From Phylloscopus collybita (Eukaryota; Chordata; Aves; Passeriformes; Phylloscopidae): a DNA stretch of 64,000 bases. Numbering within the stretch: position 1 is the first letter of the stretch; every line of letters begins with the position of its first letter. The position numbers and the translations under genes were made by a program. Shown here in pieces: positions 1-9,301 of this stretch. Below the pieces are notes generated by a model that worked only from the letters and a program-made list of their open reading frames with translations, was not told the origin of the DNA and ran no database searches. The DNA is taken from positions 18,519,001-18,583,000 of the forward strand of contig JAJNNQ010000018.1 of NCBI GenBank assembly GCA_027886175.1. Direction: 5' to 3'.

Positions 1-126
1 TCTGTTTCTGGGTGTGAGATAACGTTTAAGAATAGCTTCCCCACCCTGCATTCTGTTTGTTGGTTTTTTTTTTTAATTAAAATTGTCTTTTTTTTCTGGA
101 TTTAATTTCCTACAGCCTGACCTTCA
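1..126. other. unique AT-rich flank
   Basis: Short unique sequence before the first CR1 copy. It contains two T-rich runs (around 66-80 and 88-97) and nothing that looks coding. Confidence 0.5.
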
Positions 127-755
127 CATAATCACAGGATGGTCAGGATTGGAAGTGACCTCTGAAGATCATCCACTCCAACCCCCATGTTAAAGCAGGT
201 TCACCTATAGCAAGTTGCACAGAGCTGTGCCCAGACAGGATCTGAATGCATCTGTAGAAGGAGACTCCACAGCCTCTCTGGGCTAACTGTCCCAGTCACC
301 CACACACTAAAGATGTGTTTCCTCATATCTAGAAAGGACTTCCTGTACCCCTGTTTGTGCCCATCTCTCCTTGTCCTGTCACTGGGCATCATTGAAAGGA
401 GTCTGACCTCATCTGCTGGACATCTCCCTTTAAGATATTTGTAAACATTCCTAAGGTCCCCTCAGTCATCTCTCAATCTAAACAGGCCCAACTCTCTCAG
501 CCACTCCTCAAACTGGAGAAACTCCAGTCCCCTAGTCATGTTTGTGTCCTTCTGCTGGACCTTCTCCTGTAGTTCCTTGTCTTGTGCTGAGGAGCCCAGA
601 ACTGGACACAGCACTGCAAATGTGGCCTCACCAATGCAGAGCAGAGGGGCAGAATCCCCCAGGCTTTTCCTAATGCATCCCAGGATACCACTGGATTCTT
701 GGCCACAAGGGCACACTGCTGGCTCATGGTTATCTTGTCCATCAACAAGTTGTCT
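127..755 (-). mobile_element. CR1 LINE, 5'-truncated (ORF2 C-terminus plus 3' end)
   Basis: Read on the minus strand this is the end of a CR1 retrotransposon: the last part of ORF2 followed by the 3' untranslated region. The element's 3' end lies at about 127-180, where the plus strand shows the complement of the usual GGTTGGAAGGGACC-type tail. On the minus strand 590-640 encodes SALVRPHLQCCVQFWAP, a close match to the conserved motif near the CR1 ORF2 C-terminus. About 485-520 in another frame encodes EEWLRELGLF, the next conserved block. The two blocks are in different frames, so the copy is frameshifted and dead. The 5' edge is indistinct, because similarity fades after about 750. No target duplication is seen, as is normal for CR1. 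Confidence 0.92.
462..748 (-). pseudogene. CR1 ORF2 C-terminal remnant, frameshifted
   Basis: This is the coding part of the CR1 copy. Intact ORF2 encodes an endonuclease and reverse transcriptase; only the region downstream of the reverse transcriptase survives here. MSQQCAL and SALVRPHL blocks lie in one frame (748 down to 536) and the EEWLRELGLF block in another (782 down to 462). At least one frameshift therefore separates them, and no catalytic residues are present. Confidence 0.85.
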
Positions 756-1815
756 TTGCCTGTCTCTCATCTGTGCTGTCAAGAAGGAGAACTGAGGCTG
801 ATTGGAAACAAAATTATTTTGGAGGATTCTCTTGAGAAACTTATGCTATGGATATATGGTACATATATGGTACATTTTTTCCTTCTAGATTACTAGTTCA
901 GGACCAAGGCTTTTCATGATTTTCTCTGCATCTGCCCTGTTTAGATTTTGATGCTTGGTTTACATTAAAATATCCTGTTTATATCAACTTCTGAGTCTGT
1001 TGATGACTTTAATTTGAACTTGGACTTAAAATTAGTTTGGAGGGTCATATTTTCAAAGTGATATGTGCTGGAAAAATTCCAAGAGTGTGTTCCTCCCTTG
1101 ACTCAGTGAGATGAAATACCATCACATGCCAGTGAGAATTCTCAACAGCTATGTGTATTACATCTTCTTTTCTTTTCCTAATAAATTGAGCACTCAGGAA
1201 TGGCTACTGTTGAGGGCAAAGTGCCAATCTTGATCAACCAGTAAAGCCATTCACCTGAGGAAATGTCATATTTCAATGAAGATAATAACCCATCTGTTCA
1301 GTTATCCATTATTGCTCATATTTTTTCATCTCACTTCTCACAAACGGTGAGGGATGTAGGGTTTTCAATCCATTTGCTGCTGCTTCTTCTCCCCTTCCGC
1401 TAATATACTGCTAGTACTAATTCTTTTTATGTGGTTCTTCTGCCTTACATTATAGGAAGACTGAGTGATATTGGTTGGCTGCATATAACAGGCAGGTATC
1501 TCTGCTACATAGAGAAATCATCTTTGTTTGACTGTACAAAGTCCCAGTGAAAAAAACATGAGTTTTCCACATTTTGAAATGTATAGTACAACCATATTTA
1601 ATAATCCCTAAAGAGTTAATTATCAGGCTGAACAATGAAAGGAGAGGACACAAGTGGACATGACCTCTGCCACAGTTGTGGGGCAGGAGCAGGGGTTGAT
1701 GTGAACCACCTCTTCTTGCACTGAAATGCACACTCCAAACCTGGCTTACAAGTAGAACTTGTGGGATGTTTTAATTCCTATCAGGTTGGAGCCTCTTTTT
1801 ATCTTAGGCCTGTGT
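756..1815. other. unique non-coding sequence
   Basis: AT-rich sequence without recognisable genes or repeats. A short tandem of the 11-mer ATATATGGTAC occurs near 852-875. Open frames here are short and unlike known proteins. Confidence 0.5.
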
Positions 1816-1979
1816 CCCAGTGATAAGAGCACTAGGTGTAGAGTAAGGAATCTGGTATTGTTGGCTCTGCCACTGACTTGCTACATCACCTTACTTGATT
1901 TATTTAACCTCTATGTCTTAAATTGTCTTCAAAATGAAGATAGTTTTACCCACTTTGCATGCATGTTGAGATTTATGTC
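1816..1979 (+). mobile_element. MIR-like ancient SINE
   Basis: The segment follows the MIR/core-SINE layout in order: a tRNA-derived head (GATAAGAGCACTAGG near 1822), then GGCTCTGCCACTGACTTGCT at 1863-1882, then an ATTTAACCTCTATGTCTTA block near 1901-1919, then CAAAATGAAGATAGTTTTACC near 1930-1950. These match the family's 'tctgccactgac', 'acttaacctctctgtgcctca' and 'aaaatggggataat' landmarks. The copy is strongly diverged and therefore old. The overlapping open frame at 1759-1995 is incidental. Confidence 0.8.
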
Positions 1980-3065
1980 TTTTTTTTCTTTTTAAATGAC
2001 AGTACTGTGTGATCTCTAGTGACCAGGCTGCTTGTGATTATGCCCTTGGAATCAATTTTGTGAGTCTTCAATGATAAAAACTATTGTATTTAGTCTTAAA
2101 CTGTTGGATATTCTGGCCTTCCTTTCCCAGAGACATTTATTCCTTTGCTATTCATCCCCCTGTCAGTGCTGCAGCAGTACACAGTGATCAGTCACTGCAA
2201 TGTAACATATGCCAGCTCCAAAAGGACTTGAGCCAATAGCACTCAGAATAAGTGAGTTTCTTAATGTAACACACAGCTGATAAAAAGAGAAAGATAAATG
2301 AAGTCCATAATTCATTCACTGTTTGCACTTTCTGGTAGTTAGACATATAAGGTTGCTGAGTAGGATTTTAAATGCAACCCCCTTACTATTTGTCATTAAC
2401 CCCCCCCAACCAGTTATATAAAATGAAATGAAAGCAACCTTTAAAAATGAAGTGTAACCAAGCACTACATTTAAATGAGATCACTTTCCTTTTAGATTTG
2501 TTATTTTCAATCAGACCTTATATAATGAGAATTGAAATTATATTAAAAAATTCTCCGGTGCAGTAAAGATATAAATGTAAAATGCTGTTAATGCTTTTTC
2601 ACTACACAGAGGCTATCATCATAGCTGTCATTGGGGTTGTTAAAAAACTGATTAGATGAAACATTGTATCCAGAAGGCCTATGCACACATTAATGGATTC
2701 TTGTGCATTCTGTGGTTAACCAATTAAAAGTCACCTAAGTACTGTGGGTTTGAAAGTCTAATAGAAGCACAAAGTTTATTGATTTCTGGTTTCAGCCTAG
2801 GCTGTCTACCATGAGACAGAGCAGAGGGAAAAGATGAGTTACAGGTGACATGGAAAACTGGTGATGGGACAGCAAGTGCAAATAACTGAGTAAGATGCAG
2901 TCATGTGTAGAGAAACTTGGGTGGGGAAAAGGGAACTATGCTGAGGGATATTTCCACTATCTTCTACAAACTGTTCTTGAAAACCTTTGGCCTTATTTTT
3001 GAGCTCTAACAGAGAATGCAGCCCTCGTGAGGGAAAGAAGGGAGACACTGATCTGTTCTCTCTGG
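1980..3065. other. unique non-coding sequence with possible conserved element
   Basis: No gene is seen. About 2380-2740 is rich in TAAT and ATTA cores, contains no recognisable repeat, and has the texture of a vertebrate conserved non-coding element; this is a guess from composition only. A C-run occurs at about 2400-2407. Confidence 0.4.
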
Positions 3066-3342
3066 TGAGCAGTGAGAGGACCCAAGGGAACGGCCTGACG
3101 TTGTGTCAGGGGTGATTTAGGTTGGATTTTAGAAAAAGGTTCTGCACCCAGAGGGTGGCTGGGCAATGGAACATATCCCCAGGGAAGCAGTCACAGCACC
3201 AGCCTGACAGAGCTCAAGAGCTCAATGCTCCTGGACACATGGTGTGACTCTTGGGTATGGTCCTGTGCAGGGCCAGGAGTTGGACTCAATGATCTTTAAG
3301 GGTTCCTTCCAGCTCAGCTGATTCTCTGATTCTGTGATTCTT
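3066..3342 (+). mobile_element. CR1 LINE 3' end, severely 5'-truncated
   Basis: This 277-bp copy covers only the CR1 3' untranslated region. Recognisable blocks in order are AGAGGACCCAAGGGAACGGC, TTTAGGTTGGATTTTAG, CACCCAGAGGGTGGCTGGGC, CCCAGGGAAGCAGTCACAGC, TGTGCAGGGCCAGGAGTTGG and a terminal ATTCTCTGATTCTGTGATTC microsatellite. The octamer-type end is diagnostic of avian CR1. Divergence is moderate. No flanking duplication is seen. Confidence 0.95.
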
Positions 3343-4518
3343 ATGTTAATTTAAGAAATATGCTATTGTTCGACTTCACAGATAAGACATTTTGGGAACT
3401 TTCTGTTATTTAGTAAATCCTTGAAGAGTGTGAGAGATTTGCATGACTTCAGAAGAAGTGCCCTTTCTCTGCCTATGATATTATCAGGTAGGAACAAACA
3501 TTCTACATTGCCCAGTAAGATGCAAGCATCTGGGAAATTTCATGTAGCAGATTATTTGTCATTTACACTTTCATGTATATAGTACAATATTAGGGGTACT
3601 GATTATGAATACTGAGACTTAAGATGGGGGAGAGAGAGATATTTAATAACGTCAACAAAATTTTAAAAATTAAGGATATTTCTACTTCTGCCCATAGACA
3701 TATTCTTTTATAGTTATTCTGTAAGATTATGTTGAAGTATTTTGCATAACAGAACCTGATAACTGATCTTAATGCAGCACCATAAGAGAAAAGAGAGAGT
3801 TTGATTAAACTTCATTTTTATGAAAAATTAATAAGTTTTTAAGTCCAGGATCATCAAACCTGATTTATAGCAGGCTATCAAATTTTAGTCAGTAATTTCT
3901 ATTTTAAGGCTGATACCTACATTTAAACTACAGGCAGTTTTAATTTAAAGCAAACACATGATGGAGATGCTGATATACAGCCAGTAAGAGAAGGCCTGGG
4001 GTTAGCAGTGGTCATCCTGACTGATGCATGGCTTACATTTATAGGTGTGGGACTCACAGGGCACTCACTGGGACCCCACTTTGCTGCCAGCCAAGCATAT
4101 TCTCCATTTACTGAACTCCTGGAGCCCAAGGTCCTACAAACACTTAGTTCCAGAGCTGATGACATGCATGTATGAATGCACAAATCATGGTGGGTCAAAA
4201 AATGTTGAAGGTCTTAAAGGTAAGCCTTCTTTCTAGAACAGGTTTCTATTAGCAAATTCGTGAATTTAGTGTTATTTTGTGCTAAAATCTGTCTTCACAA
4301 GCCATTTTCTTTAATGGTTAATACTTGTGTTTCACTGGGTATAATAACAGTTTTCTTAGGACAGCTGAACTATTGCTGGCTCAGTTCTGAAGGTGTCAGT
4401 GTCTATACCATCATGTTAGCCAAATCAAACTTAGGTAGTGGTTGAAAGTTTGCTTTGGGAAGAGGGATAATTTTTAATCAAAAAATCCCATAATATCCCA
4501 TATCCCTTTGTAGCTCAT
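3343..4518. other. unique non-coding sequence
   Basis: AT-rich sequence between a CR1 3' end and a solo LTR. No exon, RNA gene or identifiable repeat was seen. Confidence 0.5.
4514..4518. repeat. target-site duplication (left copy)
   Basis: CTCAT lies directly before the LTR's terminal TG and is repeated exactly at 5235-5239 after the terminal CA. Five-base duplications fit insertion by an ERVL-like integrase. Confidence 0.85.
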
Positions 4519-5234
4519 TGTCTTGGTTTGAAAAGACAAGTATCTGCTAGGGAAAGCTGGATTTTCCCTTGGAATGGAGAATGTAAACCCCTCACCCCCT
4601 CCAAATTATAATTTTGCAATTAAGGGCTTTCAGGCAAAGATTTTGGAATAGGAATAACAGTTCTTTACTAGGGATATTAACAATACAAATGTAGTAGAAA
4701 ACAAAACCACCCAACCAAACAAGCAAACAAACAACAATTTTGGAAAACCCTGACAGAGTCAGAGCTACAACCTGACACCCTGTTGGTCGGGGTGTTGGAA
4801 GCAGTCCAAAGTGAGTCCTCCTGGAGTGGCAGATGTGGTTCTGTTGGGGCAGAGATGATCCTGTAGAAAAGGGTCCAGTGATGGTGAGAAGGGTCCAGTC
4901 TTCCTCCAGGAATCAGGTGAAGCTAGATACTTTTGTGTTCCTGTGTCTCAGTTTTTATTTAGGTAGGAATGGTTGGCTCCCCCCACCGAGTGGAGCATCT
5001 CACAATGGGACAACTTGTGACAAGCCTGGGGAGAAGAACAGCTTGAGGAATCTTAATGGCCCATTGTGAAAAGAGATAAGAAATACTGCCCCACCTGGTT
5101 TTAACAGCTGGCTCATTATCAGAAGGCACCTGCCCCCCTCCCCCAGAGTTACAAGAGAGAAAGAAAAACATCTCCCCAGTTGCTTTCAGCAAATGAAATA
5201 GAATACACATTTTTTGGTTCCATAACCCAAGACA
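4519..5234 (-). mobile_element. solo LTR of an ERVL-like endogenous retrovirus
   Basis: This 716-bp element starts TGTCTTGG and ends CCAAGACA, an 8-bp perfect terminal inverted repeat of the TG...CA kind that bounds LTRs. An exact 5-bp duplication (CTCAT) flanks it. The interior matches an LTR type I recall from songbird genomes, with landmarks TTGGAATAGGAATAACAG (4643-4660), GACAGAGTCAGAGCTACAAC (4752-4771) and GGAGCATCTCACAATGGGAC (4991-5010). I place the sense strand on minus because there the family reads AGTAAAGAACTGTTATTCC, like a polyadenylation region; this is less certain than the boundaries. No primer-binding site or internal genes follow, so it is a solo LTR left by recombination. 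The exact duplication suggests a fairly young insertion. Confidence 0.93.
4664..4669 (-). terminator. variant polyadenylation signal in LTR (AGTAAA)
   Basis: The plus strand TTTACT reads AGTAAA on the minus strand, followed by GAACTGTTATTCC. This is the probable 3'-processing signal of the LTR if its sense strand is minus. Confidence 0.45.
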
Positions 5235-5239
5235 CTCAT
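5235..5239. repeat. target-site duplication (right copy)
   Basis: CTCAT follows the terminal CA of the LTR and matches 4514-4518 exactly. Confidence 0.85.
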
Positions 5240-5273
5240 ACAAGGCCTTGCAGGTGTATTTCAGGCTATGAGA

Positions 5274-5295
5274 TTTTTTTTTTTTTTTTTTTTTT
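5274..5295. repeat. T22 homopolymer
   Basis: Twenty-two consecutive T, followed by further T/A-rich sequence to about 5320. It lies 40 bp from the LTR but outside its target duplication, so it is not part of the element. Confidence 0.9.
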
Positions 5296-5527
5296 AAATT
5301 TTTATTTCATTTTTTTTATGGCTGACTGCTGGTTTTTCTCTGATATTTAGGACCTTCACATGCCAGCCACTTTAGTTGTGATCTGCAGTGGTTCACTCTA
5401 TTGAACACAGCTGTACATACCAAGATGTATCAAAACACTTTTATTTATTATATTATTTATTGTATGTGTTTGTTGGGAAGGAGAAGGAACTTTTTCCCCC
5501 TGCTTTTTTCTTCTGAAGTGTGGTGTT

Positions 5528-5555
5528 CAGTTCTCCTAGCACAGTTCTCCTAGCA
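5528..5555. repeat. two perfect copies of a 14-bp unit
   Basis: CAGTTCTCCTAGCA occurs twice in exact tandem, at 5528-5541 and 5542-5555. Confidence 0.9.
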
Positions 5556-7618
5556 ACTCTTTCATTTCTCTTTTCTTTATTTCCTGGCAGGATACACTTG
5601 TGCTTTGAGGACCAGGCTGACAAATAAGTGCAGTAACTAGGAAGGCACTGAGGAAGTTCACTGTTTATTACCATTATATGACAGTAAGGATGTTTGAAAT
5701 CTGGAGATGCCTGGTGTAGAATTCTCACTTTCCATTTGCAAAAATGCAACAGATTGTCAAATCTAGAAGAGATTGCCTGCTAGGAATTCAGAGAAATTAG
5801 AACGCCTAAATTTTTCCCTATTTGGTATAGGAAGCATCTGTGCATGTGCTCGTATGCCAGGTACAGTTTTGATGGCTTCATTATATGTGTAAGGGCCTTC
5901 TACCCCCTTCACTGCTTTTTTTTTTTCTTCAGTAAATTTGAATAGTATGGTCATGACAAAATAGGGTATAATTCTGAAATGTCAATTTTTTGTTTCCATC
6001 TGTTCAGATATTCCTAGACACCTGATATGTGTTTTAATTGTCTGAATTCCAAATTAAGGACCTAATTCAATTGTAATGCCTATTTTGTTATAGACAAAAG
6101 CCCTTTGCCTTCACAAACAGTGTATTTTATATGAGTGAAGGTGAGAAGACAAGTTTTCTAAATCTAGTCAGAAATGTTTGCTGTTTAGACACTGATTGGA
6201 CACTTTCAGTGAGTGAAACACAAAGAATTACAGTGTTGTAGCTGTGTGAAGAATCTGTGTTAATAAATTCAGTGGGTGTCACCCACCCACAGTATGTGGA
6301 GATAAATCCAACTTTCTAACTTTACAGAAACTTCCCAAGCAAGGCATATCTCTATGGCTAACCAAGGAAACAAAATGTTTGATGCAGGAGAGAATGATTT
6401 TCTATTTCTTCCTTCCCATCTCTCATAGAAGAGGTGCATTGCTCTGTAAGTTACTGAATTAGAGGATAACTGTTCTTGAGAGTTATATCAAAGAATGTCA
6501 GAGCAGTTCCACTAATGACAATGGCCATCTGAGGGAATATTGTAGCCAGGGCATCATCATGTCAATAATGAAGTAGTCTCAAGTACTTTTAAATGATATT
6601 TCTGCTGACTCTAGTTGAAAATCCATGTCATGTAATAGAGCTGTAAGTGCTATTCTAAAGGTTCTTGTCAAGACAGTATTCTCTGAAAGTGAGCAAATCA
6701 TCCTGAAGGGTGCTCTACTAAATGGATTTATAATGTATTGTTGTCTTAATGTGCATGTCTTCTGACTAACACATTCTGATCTGATTAAGTGCTGATTTTC
6801 ACTTGCTTTTAAATTACAGGGCAATGATGGCTCTGTGGAATAAGATTTCTGCGACTTGTTCAAGAACATCAGTGAAGGAGCACTCAATTTTAAAGATCTC
6901 TGTCTTGGTAGATCTTGTTGGCAGAAAGTTTTCTTCAATTAAGACACCTTTTGTTAATTTTTCACTTATTACACTGCTTTCAGGGCTGGTCTTCTGAAAT
7001 AAATGCAAAATATTCTATTGGTGATAATGGGGTAAATCTCAGGTATGGTGTGTGGCAATGGATTATCATTACAAAAGGAAGTAAGATTGATTTACCTGTG
7101 AAGCTGTTTGTGAGCTTTCTATTAGAATCATCTTCTTCACAATCTCCAGGTCTTTCTCCACTCTGTAGTACCATCATGGATGTTTTTTTATTCTGCATGT
7201 TTAAACTCTTATTATACTTAGAAAAAAACCTCCTGGATTTGGCTTTTGGCAAGCTATAGAGAATTCTCATATACAACTACTGATTGAAAATTTTGAAATC
7301 AGTAAAAGGACACTCCAGATGGCACCTTTTTGGATATAAAGAGTACAATATGCTTTTTGATTGTATGGAAGTGTATTTTTCTGTCTTTATTTTCTTATAG
7401 CATTATGTGTAATTTTCTGCATAATCCTGAAGTTTGTTTAAATATTGCTTTACCAATTCTAGCAATGGAATAATTATTTTGGTTTGGGGTGGTGGTTTTG
7501 TTTGGTGGTTTGTTTTTTTTTTTTTTGTAACTGCAGCTCCTTTTAAAATTAACCATTATTTTCATAGATAGATGTTAATCTACTTTTAAAGGACAATTAA
7601 TTCATTAATTAATTTACT

Positions 7619-7852
7619 GAGAACCTACAACCAGTCAGCCTCACCTCTGTGCCTGGGGAAATCATGGAACAGATCCTCCTAGGACCTGTGCTAAGGCACA
7701 TGGAGGATAGGGACATGATGCAAGACAGTCAGCACAACTTCACTGAGGGAAAGTCCTGCCTGGCCAAGGGTAATCCCAGGTATCAGCACAGGCTGGGGAT
7801 GAACAGATCAGAGCAGCCCTGCTGGGAAGGACTTGGGGATGCTGATGGATGA
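7619..7852 (+). pseudogene. CR1 ORF2 fragment: RT segment fused to ORF2 C-terminal segment
   Basis: An open stretch from 7619 encodes [18 protein letters not shown], the conserved CR1 reverse-transcriptase segment around the [17 protein letters not shown] motif. [15 protein letters not shown] follows, and then NPRYQHRLG, which belongs to the far C-terminal part of ORF2. The frame stays open across the junction, but the catalytic YxDD region lies in the missing part. It cannot be functional. The ATG/GTG-started frames here are not real genes. Confidence 0.88.
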
Positions 7853-8462
7853 GAGGCTGAACATGGCCCAGCCATGTGCACTCACAGCCCAGAGAGCCAA
7901 CTTTGTCCTGGGCTGTATCCAGAGCAGTGGGGGCAGCAGGGGAAGGCTGCTGCTCTGTTGAGACCCCACTTGGGATGCTGCATCCAGCTCTGGAGTACTT
8001 AGCACAGGAGGGACATGGAGCTGTTGGGCTGAGTCCAGAGGAGAGGCATCAAGTTGATCAGAGGGATGGGGCAGCAGCTCTCCTGTGAGGAAAGGCTGAT
8101 AGAACTGGGTTTGTTCATCCAGGAGAAGGCTTCTGGATGACCTAAGTATGGCCTTCCAGTAGCTGAAGGGAGCTTACAAGAAAGATGGAGAGAGACTTTT
8201 TACAGGGCCATGTAGTGAGAGGACACAATGACTTCAAATGGAAAGTGTGGGATTAGATTAGTTATTAGGAAGAAATTCTATCTGTGAAGGTGGTGAGGCA
8301 CAGGAACTGGTTGCCCAGAGATGTTGTGAATGTCACATCCCTGGCAGTGATCAAGGCCAAGTTTGCTGGAGTCTGAGCAATCTGGTCTGATGCCAGGAGG
8401 GTTGGAACTAGATAATCTTTAAGGGTCCTTTCAACGCAAATCATTCTATGATTCTATGATTT
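7619..8462 (+). mobile_element. CR1 LINE with large internal deletion
   Basis: The left part (7619-7769) is CR1 reverse-transcriptase coding sequence. At about 7770 it jumps directly to the C-terminal end of ORF2 (NPRYQHRLG... at about 7770-7800), skipping the rest of the reverse transcriptase including the catalytic centre. From about 7800 the copy runs through the ORF2 end and the 3' untranslated region (AGGAAAGGCTGATAGAACTG, TTGCCCAGAGATGTTGTG, GGTTGGAACTAGATAATC). It finishes with two ATTCTATG octamers at 8445-8460. Usual CR1 copies are only 5'-truncated, so the internal loss is notable. A smaller loss near 8390 removes the usual 'ccctgcccatggcag' block. Confidence 0.95.
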
Positions 8463-9021
8463 ATAAGTAGTCCTGCAATGTGAAGTCTTATTGCTTTCCC
8501 TTTTCAGGAAATATACATCATACTACAGATGAAGTAGTTCACAGCCAAGGAGAGAGACACTATAATTTTGGTCAAAGTACACATTAATATGTGTGTGTGT
8601 TTAAAGAAACTCAAGGCTTGTTTTCTCAAGGACAGGAGAGGTCAAGATGAGTGATGACCTGTTGTCCAGTGTGCCCCATCCCCTTTCATAGGCTGGAATG
8701 GCAAATCCATAGGAGGCAGAGAAGGTCTCTACCAGAACAGCCTTGATTTCAAAAGTCTTAGCAAGGAGGCCAGATAACCTCTTCCATCATTCCCTGCTGA
8801 TAGCACTTTCACCTTCTGTCAAGACCTCTTATGCACCATGCCCCACAGAGATCTTATTCCTGCATAGAATTTATTTTTGAGAAACAAATGAGGTAGATAT
8901 AGGCCTGTAGAAAAATGCCCTTCCACATGAAAGTCAATAGTAATACCAACAGAAATGCTGAGTTCAGATTCAAAAGGCAAATAAAAATCTTCTGTTTGGC
9001 AGAGAAGCTGTGAAGCAAAGG

Positions 9022-9043
9022 GACAATACTGTGACAATACTGT
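9022..9043. repeat. two copies of an 11-bp unit
   Basis: GACAATACTGT occurs twice in exact tandem. Confidence 0.85.
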
Positions 9044-9252
9044 AACAAATCCTTTCTCATTCTTTCTACTGCTGCAAAGCCTATGTTTTGGGAAACTATC
9101 GATTCAGCAGCAGTTTCCATCTATATATTGTGGTTTCAGGTACTTTTTTTCCGTAGTGCTAATTCTGTTTCTTTTGCCAGTTGAGTATGCTTTTATGTTT
9201 AGCCTAAGCTGGGTGCAGTAGTGCCTGTGGTCACTCACTGGGAATGCAGGAG

Positions 9253-9301
9253 TGTGCATGTGTGTGTGTGTGTGTCTGTCTGCATGTCTGCGTGTCTGTG
9301 T
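9253..9301. repeat. TG-rich microsatellite
   Basis: A run of TG dinucleotides interrupted by TCTG, CATG and CGTG units. It is short and imperfect. Confidence 0.8.

Larger units (their letters stand above)
5240..7618. other. unique non-coding sequence
   Basis: AT-rich sequence with no supported gene. It holds a T22 run (5274-5295), a two-copy 14-bp tandem (5528-5555) and a T-rich run (7513-7526). Open frames on both strands around 6580-7276 overlap one another and resemble no known protein. Confidence 0.5.

Noticed and set aside
4519..5234. A complete provirus at either solo LTR near 4.5 or 48 kb
   Set aside because: No second LTR, primer-binding site, polypurine tract or gag/pol-like coding sequence lies nearby.
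5274..5295. T-run as a transcription terminator
   Set aside because: No Pol III gene precedes it. It is a simple homopolymer.
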